NCBI RefSeq assembly: GCF_024497955.1
Contig: NZ_JANHKP010000020.1
Location: 1 to 64,000, forward strand
Direction: 5' to 3'
DNA length: 64,000 bases
Source: Streptomyces sp. C10-9-1
GTDB lineage: Bacteria; Actinomycetota; Actinomycetes; Streptomycetales; Streptomycetaceae
Shown here piece by piece: positions 26,561 to 35,653 of the stretch (positions are counted from its first letter, which is position 1; each line of letters starts with the position of its first letter). The position numbers and the translations under genes were made by a program. Below the pieces are notes generated by a model. It was given only the letters and a program-made list of their open reading frames with translations, ran no database searches and was not told the origin of the DNA.

Positions 26561-27429
26561 CGGGCACGGGGCACAGCCCCGTCGGCCCGCGGCCCTCTCC
26601 CGCTGCCCGGCGGGAGGCCGCTCGGGCACGCTCCGCCGGCTCCGACCTCTCCGGTTCTCCTGCCTCCGCGCCGGCCGTGCCTCCGCCTCCCGCCCGCTCG
26701 GCCTCCCGCGACGCCTCCGGGCTCTCCGTGCCGTCCCCGCGCCCCCTCGGGACCCGGGGCGCGGACGCGGGTACGCCCGGCACGACTCCCGGCGCACACG
26801 AGGCCGGGGCGGTACGGGTGCTTCCGGTCGGCAGCCGCGCACTCCTGGTGGAGCTGGGGGGCGGGGAGGAGACGGCCGCCTTCCACGCGGAGGTCCAGCG
26901 GCGGAGGGCGGCGGGGCTGCTCCCCGGGGTGGGCGAGGTGGTCCCCGCCGCACGGACCGTGCTGCTGGACGGGGTGGCCGACCCGTCCGCCCTCGCCCAG
27001 GAGATCCCCCGGTGGGAGTACGCGCACCCCGACGACACGGCGGCCGGGGAGGTGGTGGTCCCGGTGCGCTACGACGGCCCCGACCTTCCGGAGGTGGCGG
27101 ACCTCTGGGGCGTGTCGGTGCAGGAGGCCGCCCGGATCCACGCATCGGCCGCGTACCGGGTCGCGTTCTGCGGCTTCGCACCGGGCTTCGGGTATCTCAC
27201 GGGGCTGCCCGACGCCTGCGCCGTGCCCCGCCGGGCCACGCCCAGGACCGCGGTCCCGGCCGGCGCGGTGGCCCTCGCGGGCGGCTACACGGGCATCTAC
27301 CCGCGGCCGTCCCCCGGGGGCTGGCAGCTCATCGGGACGACCGGCGCGCCGCTCTGGGACCCGTCGCGGCAACCCGCCGCCCTGCTCTCCCCCGGCACCC
27401 GGGTGCGCTTCGTCCCGGAGGAGCCGTGA
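26557..27429 (+). CDS. pxpB: 5-oxoprolinase subunit B (KipI-like), with a long N-terminal extension
   Basis: The 290-residue protein has a Pro/Ala/Ser/Gly-rich extension of about 85 residues, then the normal PxpB/KipI domain: RVLPVGSRALLVELG, a cyclophilin-like barrel with VVPVRYDGPDLPEVA, and the strongly conserved FCGFAPGFGYLTGLP and GGYTGIYPRPSPGGWQLIG motifs that form the active interface with PxpC. Ordinary PxpB proteins are about 210-240 residues, so the extension is unusual and looks disordered. The ATG overlaps the pxpA stop codon, and its stop overlaps the GTG of pxpC, showing translational coupling. Confidence 0.93.
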   Translation: MTGTGHSPVGPRPSPAARREAARARSAGSDLSGSPASAPAVPPPPARSASRDASGLSVPSPRPLGTRGADAGTPGTTPGAHEAGAVRVLPVGSRALLVELGGGEETAAFHAEVQRRRAAGLLPGVGEVVPAARTVLLDGVADPSALAQEIPRWEYAHPDDTAAGEVVVPVRYDGPDLPEVADLWGVSVQEAARIHASAAYRVAFCGFAPGFGYLTGLPDACAVPRRATPRTAVPAGAVALAGGYTGIYPRPSPGGWQLIGTTGAPLWDPSRQPAALLSPGTRVRFVPEEP

Positions 27430-28394
27430 CGGCCCGCGGCTCCGGAGGGCCGCCGCCGGTGCGGGCCCTGCTGGTGGTCCGCCCCGGGGGGCTGACCACG
27501 GTCCAGGACGCGGGCCGCCCCGGGTACGCGCATCTCGGGGTGCCGCGGTCGGGGGCGCTCGACGGTCCCGCCGCCCGGCTCGCCAACCGCCTCGTCGGCA
27601 ACGCCCCGGACGCCGCGGTGCTGGAGACGACCCTGGGCGGGTGCGCCGTGCGCCCGCTGACCGGGGTGGTGGCCGTCGTCGGAGGGGCGCCCTGCGCGGT
27701 CACCCTCGACGGCCGCCCCGCGCCCTGGGGCGTTCCGTTCCGGGTGGGCGCCGGGGCCGTGCTGGATGCGGGACCTGCGCTGCGGGGTGTGCGCAGCTAC
27801 CTGGCCTTCGCGGGCGGCGTGGACGTGGCGCCCGTACTGGGCAGCCGTGCCACGGACCTCTTGTCGGGCCTGGGGCCGCAGCCGCTGGCGGAGGGCGCCG
27901 TGCTGCCTCTGGGGCCGGGGCCGGGACGGCCCGGACCGGTCGGCGCCGGGGTGCCCTGGGCGGCACCGCCCGGGGAACTGGTGCTGCGGCTGCGGCCGGG
28001 GCCGCGTCACGACTGGTTCGCACCGGGCACCCTACGGCGGCTGTACGCCTCCCGGTACCGGGTGTCGGCGGCCAGCAACCGCATCGGGCTGCGGGTGGAG
28101 GGCCCTGGGCTGGAGCGTGCCGTGGGAGGGGAACTGCCCAGCGAGGGGATGGTCCTGGGGGCGGTGCAGGTGCCGCCGGACGGACGCCCGGTGGTCTTCC
28201 TCGCGGACCATCCGACCACCGGCGGCTACCCCGTGGTGGGTGTGGTGGAGGAGGGGGACCTGGCGGGAGCGGCCCAGGCCCCGCCCGGAACACCGGTCCG
28301 GTTCGTCCCGGTCTCCCGGGCCCTCGCCCCCTCTGCCTCCCGCGCTTCCCCCGGCCGCGGCTCCCCCGGCTCCCCCGTTCCGGGGGGCTCCTGA
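27426..28394 (+). CDS. pxpC: 5-oxoprolinase subunit C (KipA-like)
   Basis: The 322-residue PxpC (biotin-dependent-carboxyltransferase-like, KipA family) has LVVRPGGLTTVQDAGRPGYAHLGVPRSGALD at the N-terminus, YLAFAGGVDV, ASNRIGLRVEG and the C-terminal FLADHPTTGGYPVVGVV signature. Together with PxpA and PxpB it makes the 5-oxoprolinase complex. GTG 27426 overlaps the pxpB stop codon. The last 25 or so residues (Ser/Pro/Gly-rich) exceed the usual family end and lie within a 169-base tail-to-tail overlap with the opposite oplAH gene. Confidence 0.93.
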   Translation: MTARGSGGPPPVRALLVVRPGGLTTVQDAGRPGYAHLGVPRSGALDGPAARLANRLVGNAPDAAVLETTLGGCAVRPLTGVVAVVGGAPCAVTLDGRPAPWGVPFRVGAGAVLDAGPALRGVRSYLAFAGGVDVAPVLGSRATDLLSGLGPQPLAEGAVLPLGPGPGRPGPVGAGVPWAAPPGELVLRLRPGPRHDWFAPGTLRRLYASRYRVSAASNRIGLRVEGPGLERAVGGELPSEGMVLGAVQVPPDGRPVVFLADHPTTGGYPVVGVVEEGDLAGAAQAPPGTPVRFVPVSRALAPSASRASPGRGSPGSPVPGGS

Positions 28395-31300
28395 GGAGGG
28401 CCGTACCCTCCCCCGCCGGGGGTGCGGACGACGAGCAGGTCCCCGGCGTGCATGGCGACCGTGTCCACGCCGTCGAGGGTCTCCTCGCGTCCGTCCGCCC
28501 TGACCACCCGGTTCTCACCGAGGGCACCGGGCCCGCCCCCCGCCATGCCGTACGGGGGGACCCGGCGGTGCCCGGTCAGCAGGGCCACGGTCATCGGCTC
28601 CAGGAACCGGAGTTCGCGCACGACACCCTCCCCTCCGCGCCACCGGCCCCGTCCGCCGCTGCCCTCCCGGACCGCGAAGGACTCCACCCGCACGGGGAAG
28701 CGCCACTCCAGCACCTCGGGGTCGGTGAGGCGGGAGTTGGTCATATGGGTCTGCACGGCGTCGGCGCCGCTGAAGCCCTCGCCCGCTCCCGACCCCGAGG
28801 CAACGGTCTCGTAGTACTGGAGGCGGTCGTTGCCGAAGGTCACGTTGTTCATGGTCCCCGACCCCTCCGCCTGCACCCCGAGTGCGGCGTACAGGGCCCC
28901 CGTGACGGCCTGGGAGGTCTCCACGTTCCCGGCCACCGTGGCCGCCGGGTGGACGGGCGAGAGCATCGAGCCGGCGGGGATGCGGACGTCCAGGGGCTCC
29001 AGACAGCCGCTGTTGAGCGGGATGTCCTCCCCCACCAGGGTCCGGAAGACGTACAGCACGGCCGCCATGACCACGGACGACGGGGCGTTGGCGTTGCCCG
29101 GCACCTGGGGGCTGGTCCCGGCGAAGTCGACGACGGCGGACCGGCGCGCCCGGTCCACGTGCACGGCCACCCGGATGACCGCCCCGGAGTCCGTCTCGTA
29201 GCGGCAGGAGCCGTCGCGCAGCCCGGCGACGATGCGGCGCACGGACTCCTCCGCATGGGCCCGGACATGCCCCATGTAGGCGTGGACCACGTCGAGCCCG
29301 AACTCCGCCACCATCTTCCGGAGTTCGGCGATGCCCTTCTCGTTGGCGGCGATCTGTGCGCGCAGGTCGGCGAGGTTCGCCTCCGGAGCCCGGGACGGGT
29401 ACCGCGCCCGGGTCAGCAGGTCCCGGGTCTCCTGCTCGCGCAGGCGCCCGCCGCGCACGAGGAGCCAGTTGTCGAAGAGCACGCCCTCCTCGTCGACCGT
29501 CCGGCTGAAGGCCGGCATCGAGCCCGGGGTGATGCCGCCGATCTCGGCGTGGTGGCCCCGCGAGGCGACGAGGAAGAGCAGGTCCTCCCCGTCGTGGACC
29601 GGCGTGACGACCGTCACGTCGGGCAGGTGCGTGCCGCCGTGGTAGGGGTCGTTGACCGCGTAGACGTCCCCCGGCCGCATCCGCCCCTCGTTGCGCCGCA
29701 GCACTTCCCTGATCGATTCGCCCATGGAGCCGAGGTGGACGGGAATGTGCGGCGCGTTGGCGATCAGGCGCCCCTGCGGGTCGAAGAGCGCGCAGGAGAA
29801 GTCGAGCCTCTCCTTGATGTTCACGGAGTGGGCGGTGTTCTCCAGCCGCACGCCCATCTGCTCGGCGATGGCCATGAAGAGGTTGTTGAACACCTCCAGC
29901 AGGACGGGGTCGACCGCCGTTCCGGCCGCCCTGCGGCCGGGGCGGGGGGTGACCCGGTCCAGGAGCAGGTGGCCGCCCTCCGCGGCGGTGGCCCGCCAGC
30001 CGGGGTCCACCACGGTGGTGGCATCAGGCTCCGCCACGATCGCGGGGCCCCTGACCCCCCGGCCCGGAACCAGGTCGGCGCGCCGGAGGAGCGGCACGCC
30101 GCGCCGGGCTCCCTCCACGACCATCGCGACCCGCTGTTCCCCGGCCGGCTCCGCGGTCCCGGCCCCCGCGGCGCCGCCGGACGGCACCCCGCGGGAGGCC
30201 CCTGCGCGACCGCCCGCCGCGCCCGCCGCCTCCACCGTGACGGCCTCGGCCACCACCGGCTTGTCCATCGTGAAGCCGTAGCGCTCCCGGTGCCGCGCGG
30301 CGAACGCGGCACGAATCTCCTCGGCCCCGCCGAGCGGGACGGGCAGCGGGGAGTCCGTGCCCGCGTACCGCAGCAGCACCCGCCCGGTGACGCGGACGGC
30401 CTCGTCGGGCACGCCGTCGGCGTGCAGTTCGCCCCGGGCGTGCCCGGCGAGCGTGTCGCACACCTCCCGGACCCGTTCGGCGCTCCGCTCGTCGAGCACG
30501 GCCTCGACGGACTGCTCGCGCATCGCCGTGGCGTCGGCGAGCCCGATCCCGTAGGCCGACAGGACCCCGGCGAGCGGTGGCACGATCACGGTGTCGATGC
30601 CGAGCGCGTCGGCCACGGCGCAGGCGTGCTGGCCGCCCGCCCCGCCGAAGGAGGTCAGCGCGTACCGGGTGACGTCCCGACCGCGCTGTACGGAGATCTT
30701 CTTGACGGCGTTGGCCATGTTCGCGACGGCGATCTCCAGGAAGCCCGCCGCCACCTCCTCGGCGGTCCGGGGGGTGCCCGTCTCCCGGGCGACCTCCTCG
30801 GCCAGGGCGGTGAAGCGCTCCCGTACCACGGCGTCGTCCAGGGTCTGGTCCCCCCGCGGGCCGAAGACCGCGGGGAAGTGGCCGGGCTGGATGCGCCCCA
30901 GCATCACGTTGGCGTCGGTGACGGTGAGCGGCCCGCCCCGGCGGTAGCAGGCGGGTCCGGGCACCGCTCCGGCCGAGTCGGGACCGACCCGGTAGCGCCG
31001 CCCGTCGAAGTGCAGGATCGACCCCCCGCCCGCGGCGACGGTGTGGATGCTCATCATGGGCGCGCGCATCCGCACCCCGGCGACCTGTGTGCCGAGTTCG
31101 CGCTCGAACTCGCCGGCGTAGTGCGAGACGTCGGTGGAGGTCCCGCCCATGTCGAAGCCGATGACGCGGTGGTGGCCGATCTCGGCGGAGGTGCGGGCCA
31201 TGCCGACCACCCCGCCCGCCGGACCGGAGAGCACGGCGTCCTTGCCCCGGAAGTGGGCGGCCCGGCGCAGTCCGCCGTTGGACTGCATGAACAGCAGCCG

Positions 31301-31999
31301 GATCCCGGGGAGTTCGGCGGCGACCTCCTCCACGTACCGCCGCAGCACCGGGGAGAGGTAGGCGTCGACGACCGTGGTGTCGCCGCGGGGCACGAGCTTG
31401 ATGAGGGGGCTGACCTCGTGCGAGCAGCTGATCTGACGGAATCCGGCCTCGGCGGCGGCCCGGGCGACGAGGCGCTCGTGCTCGGGGTGGCGGTATCCGT
31501 GCACGAGGACGACCGCGGCCGCGGTGAAGCCCTCGGCGCGTGCCGCGGCCAGCCGCTCGGCGGCGGCAGCGAGGTCCAGGGGCAGCACGGTGCTGCCGTC
31601 GGCGCCGAGGCGTTCGGGTACTTCGACCACACGCCCGTACACGGCCTCGGGCAGCAGGATGCGCCGGTCGAAGATGCCGGGCCGGTTCTGGTAGGCGATC
31701 CTCAGGGCGTCCCGGAAACCCCGGGTCGTCACCAGCACGGTCGGCTCCCCCCGCCGCTCCAGCAGGGCGTTGGTGGCGACGGTGGTACCCATCCGGACCG
31801 AGGCGACGCGGTCCGCGGGCACCGGGGCGCCCTCGGGGGTGCCCAGCAGGGCGCGGATGCCCGCGACCGCCGCGTCCCTCCTGCGCCCGGGGTCGTGTGA
31901 GAGGAGCTTGCGGGTCACCAGGCGGCCGTCGGGGCGTCGCCCGACGACGTCGGTGAACGTCCCGCCGCGGTCGATCCAGAACTCCCAGAGCCCGCTCAT
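28226..31999 (-). CDS. oplAH: ATP-dependent 5-oxoprolinase, fused HyuA-HyuB type
   Basis: The 1257-residue protein joins a HyuA half (about 1-700), with FWIDRGGTFTDVVGRRPDG, the ATP-site FDMGGTSTDVSHYAGEFE and SFGGAGGQHACAVADALGID, to a HyuB half (about 715-1220), with AVNDPYHGGTHLPDVTVVTPV, GHHAEIGGITPGSMP and TPGGGGYGPP. The fused architecture and length fit eukaryote-type 5-oxoprolinase (OPLAH/Oxp1), although other hydantoinase-type ATPases cannot be excluded. Its ATG overlaps the stop of the glycosyltransferase-SGNH gene, so it is the last cistron of that unit. The last 50 residues (Glu/Pro/Arg-rich) extend past the family end into pxpC on the other strand. Confidence 0.88.
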   Translation of the reverse strand: MSGLWEFWIDRGGTFTDVVGRRPDGRLVTRKLLSHDPGRRRDAAVAGIRALLGTPEGAPVPADRVASVRMGTTVATNALLERRGEPTVLVTTRGFRDALRIAYQNRPGIFDRRILLPEAVYGRVVEVPERLGADGSTVLPLDLAAAAERLAAARAEGFTAAAVVLVHGYRHPEHERLVARAAAEAGFRQISCSHEVSPLIKLVPRGDTTVVDAYLSPVLRRYVEEVAAELPGIRLLFMQSNGGLRRAAHFRGKDAVLSGPAGGVVGMARTSAEIGHHRVIGFDMGGTSTDVSHYAGEFERELGTQVAGVRMRAPMMSIHTVAAGGGSILHFDGRRYRVGPDSAGAVPGPACYRRGGPLTVTDANVMLGRIQPGHFPAVFGPRGDQTLDDAVVRERFTALAEEVARETGTPRTAEEVAAGFLEIAVANMANAVKKISVQRGRDVTRYALTSFGGAGGQHACAVADALGIDTVIVPPLAGVLSAYGIGLADATAMREQSVEAVLDERSAERVREVCDTLAGHARGELHADGVPDEAVRVTGRVLLRYAGTDSPLPVPLGGAEEIRAAFAARHRERYGFTMDKPVVAEAVTVEAAGAAGGRAGASRGVPSGGAAGAGTAEPAGEQRVAMVVEGARRGVPLLRRADLVPGRGVRGPAIVAEPDATTVVDPGWRATAAEGGHLLLDRVTPRPGRRAAGTAVDPVLLEVFNNLFMAIAEQMGVRLENTAHSVNIKERLDFSCALFDPQGRLIANAPHIPVHLGSMGESIREVLRRNEGRMRPGDVYAVNDPYHGGTHLPDVTVVTPVHDGEDLLFLVASRGHHAEIGGITPGSMPAFSRTVDEEGVLFDNWLLVRGGRLREQETRDLLTRARYPSRAPEANLADLRAQIAANEKGIAELRKMVAEFGLDVVHAYMGHVRAHAEESVRRIVAGLRDGSCRYETDSGAVIRVAVHVDRARRSAVVDFAGTSPQVPGNANAPSSVVMAAVLYVFRTLVGEDIPLNSGCLEPLDVRIPAGSMLSPVHPAATVAGNVETSQAVTGALYAALGVQAEGSGTMNNVTFGNDRLQYYETVASGSGAGEGFSGADAVQTHMTNSRLTDPEVLEWRFPVRVESFAVREGSGGRGRWRGGEGVVRELRFLEPMTVALLTGHRRVPPYGMAGGGPGALGENRVVRADGREETLDGVDTVAMHAGDLLVVRTPGGGGYGPPQEPPGTGEPGEPRPGEAREAEGARARETGTNRTGVPGGAWAAPARSPSSTTPTTG

Positions 32000-34371
32000 C
32001 CCCCCATTCTCGCGCCCGCCGGCGCTTCGGCCCCGGTGGCGGATCCGGTCCGGCGCGGCGGCGGGGGCAGGGCGGCGAGGGCGGCGGACGTCTCGGCACG
32101 GGCGGCGTGGTCGAGCCGCTCCGCGGTGCCGCCCGCCCGGTGCAGCACTTCCTCGGCCGCCAGGCGCAGCAGTTGCGGCACGAGGTCGGTGCAGCGGCGT
32201 GCGATCCACCCGGTTCCGGCCGTCGCGAGCCAGGCCGCCGCCTGGGCCCGGGTGGGTCCGGGGCCGTCGGGCGCGGTGGAGGGCTCGGGCCCGAGGGCGA
32301 GGCCGCGGGCGGCGAGCTGCCGGTGGAACGAGCGGGCGAGCATCCGGTGGCCGCGCTCGCCCGGGTGCAGGCGGTCGGCGCTCCACAGCGCGCGGTCGGC
32401 GACCCAGGAGGCTTCGGCGGCGTGGAGATGCACCGCGCCGTAGCGTTCGGACAGCGAGTGGACCACGGCGTTGACGGCCCGCTGGCGCCGCGCCAGCGGG
32501 CGGGCGAGCGGCGAGGGCAGGGCGAGCATCGACCCCGGGTCGGGCAGGCAGGCCGTGAGCAGGACGGTTCCCCCGGCGTCGAGCGCGGCGAGCACCTCGT
32601 CGAGGCGGCGGGCGAGTGCGGTCGTGTCGAAGGTGCGGCGCAGGGTGTCGTTCACGCCGACCACGACGGAGGCCAGGTCCGGGCGGAAGGCGAGTGCCCG
32701 GGGCAGCTGGGTGTCGGCGACGTCGCTGCTGAGGGCCCCGCCGACGGCGAGGTTGCGGAACACGGCGGGGCGTTCGCGGTGCCCGAGCCCGTCGGCCAGC
32801 AGGGCGGCCCAGCCGCGCCAGGCGTCGCCGACGGGGTCGCCGACGCCCTCGGTGAGCGAGTCCCCGAGGGCGGCGAACCGCAGGGGGCGCGGGGCGTCCG
32901 AGGGGCCCCGCGCACCGTCGCCGTGCGCGGCGGACGGGGTGCCCCGGTCCGGACGCGCAGCCGAGGGGGGCACGGGGGCGGAGGGCCGTTCGGGGTCGCC
33001 CGCCCCGCGGGTCCGGCTCCCCGGTGACGGGGCCGGCGGGCCGGGGCGAGGCCGGGGCGCGGGGACGGGGGCGCCGGTTCCCGCCGGGGCCTGGCGGCCG
33101 GGGGCGCCCGGCGGCGGACGGTCCGGACCTGCGTGGGGGCGTGGGCCGTCCTCCGGGGCCGCCGGGGCGGGCGCACCGCGGCCGCCCCGTGCCGCCCCGC
33201 CGTCCGGGAGGTGCGGGGCCTCGTGGGCGGCGAGGAAGGCCCGGACCGCGGTGGGCCAGTCGAAGAGTTCGGCGCGGGCGCGGGCCGCGCGCCGCCGCTC
33301 CTGCTCGGGGACGGCGAGGAGGCGCAGCGCGGCGGCGGCGTGGTCCGGGCCGCTGCTCCCCGCGGCGGCGGCCCCCGCGTCGCCGAGCACCTCCGGCAGT
33401 GCCGAGGTGGGCGCGCAGACGACCGGGGTTCCGCAGGCGAGGGCCTCCAGCGCGGCGAGACCGAAGGTCTCGGCGGGCCCGGGTGCGAGGCAGAGGTCCG
33501 CGGCGGCCTGGAGGTCGGCCACGGCCCCGCGGTCGGTGAGGTGCCCGAGGAAGGACACGGGGAGGCGTTCCTCGGCGGCGCGGCGCTCCAGGGCGGGGCG
33601 CAGGGGGCCGTCGCCCGCGACGACCAGCGCCGCGGCCGTCCCGCCGGCCCGCAGCGCGGCCAGGGCGTCCAGTGCGGTGCCGGGGCGCTTCTCCACGGAG
33701 AGGCGGGAGCAGAGCAGCAGCAGCACGTCCGCGCCCGCGGCGAGTTCGGCCCGCAGGGCGGGCCGTCTGCGGTCCGGGCGGCAGTGGTCGAGGTCGACGC
33801 CGAGCGGGGCGCGGACGAGGTTGCGGGCCCCGATCCGGACGAACTCGCGCTCGGCCCACTCCGTGGTGCACACGATGCGGGAATAGGCCCAGGCGCTGCG
33901 CCGGTTGAGGCGGTCCGCGGCGTGGGCGGCCGCGGCACCGGGCACGCCCCAGGTGCGCAGTACGCCGTCGGCGGTCTCGTGGGAGACCATCACCGAGGGC
34001 ACCCGCTGCCGTCGTGCCCACTCCCCGGTCCAGCGCAGGGTGGTGCGATCGGAGACCTCGATCCGGTCGGGCGCCAGCTCCTCCAGCAGCGCGCGCAACC
34101 TGCGCCGCGCGGTGAGCACCCGGTAGCCGCCGGTCCCGGCGATCTCCGGTCCGGGCAGGGTGATCACCCGCCCCTGCGGCGTCCGCTCGTCCCCGGGCTC
34201 GGCCCCGGGGACGATCAGCACGGCCTCGTGCCCGGCGGCGCGGTAGCCGCGGCCGAGCCGGTCGAGCGCGGTGCGCAGGCCCCCGGAGGAGGGGGTGACG
34301 AAGTTGGCCATCCGCACGATGCGCAGCGGGCGTCCGTCGGCCGCGGCCGGTCTGCCGCCGGCCGCGCTCAT
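31996..34371 (-). CDS. GT4 glycosyltransferase fused to an SGNH/GDSL hydrolase
   Basis: The 791-residue two-domain protein has a GT4, GT-B-fold glycosyltransferase at residues 15-385. It shows SSGGLRTALDRLGRGYRAAGHE at the acceptor side, SRLSVEKRPG, and the donor-site E-x7-E in ETFGLAALEALACGTPVV (Glu301, Glu309). Residues 386-495 form a Pro/Ala/Arg linker. From about 496 an SGNH hydrolase follows with block I GDSLTEG (503-509), block III in VVGVNDTLRR, and DRLHPGERGH near the C-terminus with the catalytic Asp/His pair. One protein may thus transfer a sugar and remove an acyl group, but the substrate is unknown. It overlaps both neighbours by four bases. Confidence 0.85.
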   Translation of the reverse strand: MSAAGGRPAAADGRPLRIVRMANFVTPSSGGLRTALDRLGRGYRAAGHEAVLIVPGAEPGDERTPQGRVITLPGPEIAGTGGYRVLTARRRLRALLEELAPDRIEVSDRTTLRWTGEWARRQRVPSVMVSHETADGVLRTWGVPGAAAAHAADRLNRRSAWAYSRIVCTTEWAEREFVRIGARNLVRAPLGVDLDHCRPDRRRPALRAELAAGADVLLLLCSRLSVEKRPGTALDALAALRAGGTAAALVVAGDGPLRPALERRAAEERLPVSFLGHLTDRGAVADLQAAADLCLAPGPAETFGLAALEALACGTPVVCAPTSALPEVLGDAGAAAAGSSGPDHAAAALRLLAVPEQERRRAARARAELFDWPTAVRAFLAAHEAPHLPDGGAARGGRGAPAPAAPEDGPRPHAGPDRPPPGAPGRQAPAGTGAPVPAPRPRPGPPAPSPGSRTRGAGDPERPSAPVPPSAARPDRGTPSAAHGDGARGPSDAPRPLRFAALGDSLTEGVGDPVGDAWRGWAALLADGLGHRERPAVFRNLAVGGALSSDVADTQLPRALAFRPDLASVVVGVNDTLRRTFDTTALARRLDEVLAALDAGGTVLLTACLPDPGSMLALPSPLARPLARRQRAVNAVVHSLSERYGAVHLHAAEASWVADRALWSADRLHPGERGHRMLARSFHRQLAARGLALGPEPSTAPDGPGPTRAQAAAWLATAGTGWIARRCTDLVPQLLRLAAEEVLHRAGGTAERLDHAARAETSAALAALPPPPRRTGSATGAEAPAGARMGG

Positions 34372-35498
34372 GCCGCCACCGCCGCGGCCCGCTCGCCGAG
34401 GACCTCGGCGTAGTGGTCGAGCAGGAGGTCGCCGACCGCGGCCCAGGTGCGGCCCTCCACGGCGGAGCGGCCGGCGGTGCCGTAGGCGCGGCGGAGCGCG
34501 GGGTCGGCGGCGAGTGCGGCCACCGCGTCCCGGACGGCGGCGGGGTCGCCCGGGGGGACGAGGAGCCCGGTGCGGCCGTGGTCCACGAGGTCGAGCGGGC
34601 CGCCCGCCGCGGGTGCGACCACGGGGACGCCGGAGGCCATGGCCTCCTGCACCGTCTGGCAGAAGGTCTCGTAGGGGCCGGTGTGGGCGAAGACGTCGAG
34701 GGAGGCGAAGAGGCGGGCGAGCTCGTCACCGGTGCGGCGGCCGAGGAAGGCGGCGCCGGGCAGGGCGCCGCGCAGCGCGCTCCCGCTGGGCCCGTCGCCG
34801 ACCACGACCACGCGGACGCCGGGCAGGGCGCACGTCCCGGCCAGGAGTTCGACCTGCTTCTCCGGGGCCAGGCGCCCGACGTAGCCGACGAGGAGTTCCC
34901 CGTTCGGAGCGAGGGTGCGCCGCAGCCGCTCGTCGCGCAGCGCGGGGCGGAAGCGGGCGGTGTCGACGCCCCGGGGCCACAGGCGGACGCGTTCGACGCC
35001 GTGCTCCCGGAGGTCCCTCAGGGCGGCGGTGGAGGGGGCGAGGGTGCGGTCGGCGGCCTGGTGGACGGCCTTGATGCGCCGCCAGGCGGCGGCTTCCCCC
35101 GCTCCGACGTAGGTGCGGGCGTATCCGGCCAGGTCGGTCTGGTAGACGGCGACGGCCGGCAGTCCCCGGCGGGCCGCGGCGGCCATGCCGCGCACCCCGA
35201 GGACGAAGGGGCCGGCCAGGTGGACCAGGTCGGCGCGGTGCGCGGCGATGGCCGCGGCCACCCGGCGGCTGGGCAGGGCGACGCGGACCTGCGGGTACCC
35301 GGGCAGGGGGAGGGAGGGCACACGGACGACGGGGCAGGGGTCGGCGGGTTCGTCGCAGGCCGACGCCCCGGGGGCGGCCGGGGCGACGACGAGGGGTTCG
35401 TGACCGCGCGCGGCGAGGTGCCGGGCGGTCTGGAGGGCGCAGTGCGCCACACCGTTGACGTCCGGGGGGAAGGATTCGGTGACGATGACGACACGCAT
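34368..35498 (-). CDS. GT4 family glycosyltransferase (mannosyltransferase-like)
   Basis: The 376-residue GT-B protein begins MRVVIVTESFPPDVNGVAHC. The N-terminal half includes DLVHLAGPFVLGVRGMAAAARRGLP and VYQTDLAGYA. The C-terminal donor domain shows GYVGRLAPEKQVELL and the E-x7-E motif ETFCQTVQEAMASGVPVVAP. These features resemble GDP-mannose-dependent PimB/MgtA-like enzymes that build phosphoinositol mannosides or other glycolipids; the acceptor is not evident. It is first of three overlapping minus-strand genes (GT4, GT4-SGNH, oplAH). ATG 35498 is the natural start. About 155 bases separate it from the HEAT-repeat gene upstream. Confidence 0.9.
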   Translation of the reverse strand: MRVVIVTESFPPDVNGVAHCALQTARHLAARGHEPLVVAPAAPGASACDEPADPCPVVRVPSLPLPGYPQVRVALPSRRVAAAIAAHRADLVHLAGPFVLGVRGMAAAARRGLPAVAVYQTDLAGYARTYVGAGEAAAWRRIKAVHQAADRTLAPSTAALRDLREHGVERVRLWPRGVDTARFRPALRDERLRRTLAPNGELLVGYVGRLAPEKQVELLAGTCALPGVRVVVVGDGPSGSALRGALPGAAFLGRRTGDELARLFASLDVFAHTGPYETFCQTVQEAMASGVPVVAPAAGGPLDLVDHGRTGLLVPPGDPAAVRDAVAALAADPALRRAYGTAGRSAVEGRTWAAVGDLLLDHYAEVLGERAAAVAA

Positions 35499-35653
35499 AC
35501 CCGTGTTGTCGTCGGGCCCGGAGTGGCGTCGCCAACGTGGATCTGTCCGCCCGGGGAACGTCCCGTGAGCGTTGCGTGCCGGGGGCGCGCCCCTGGTCCT
35601 GCCGGGCGTACGCCGGAGCGGGACCACGGGCGCACGGTGCTCCGGGCGCGGGG

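Noticed and set aside
27641..31900. 1419-codon open frame on the plus strand
   Set aside because: Antisense of the 5-oxoprolinase gene (oplAH); composition is His/Gly/Arg-rich and no domain is visible.
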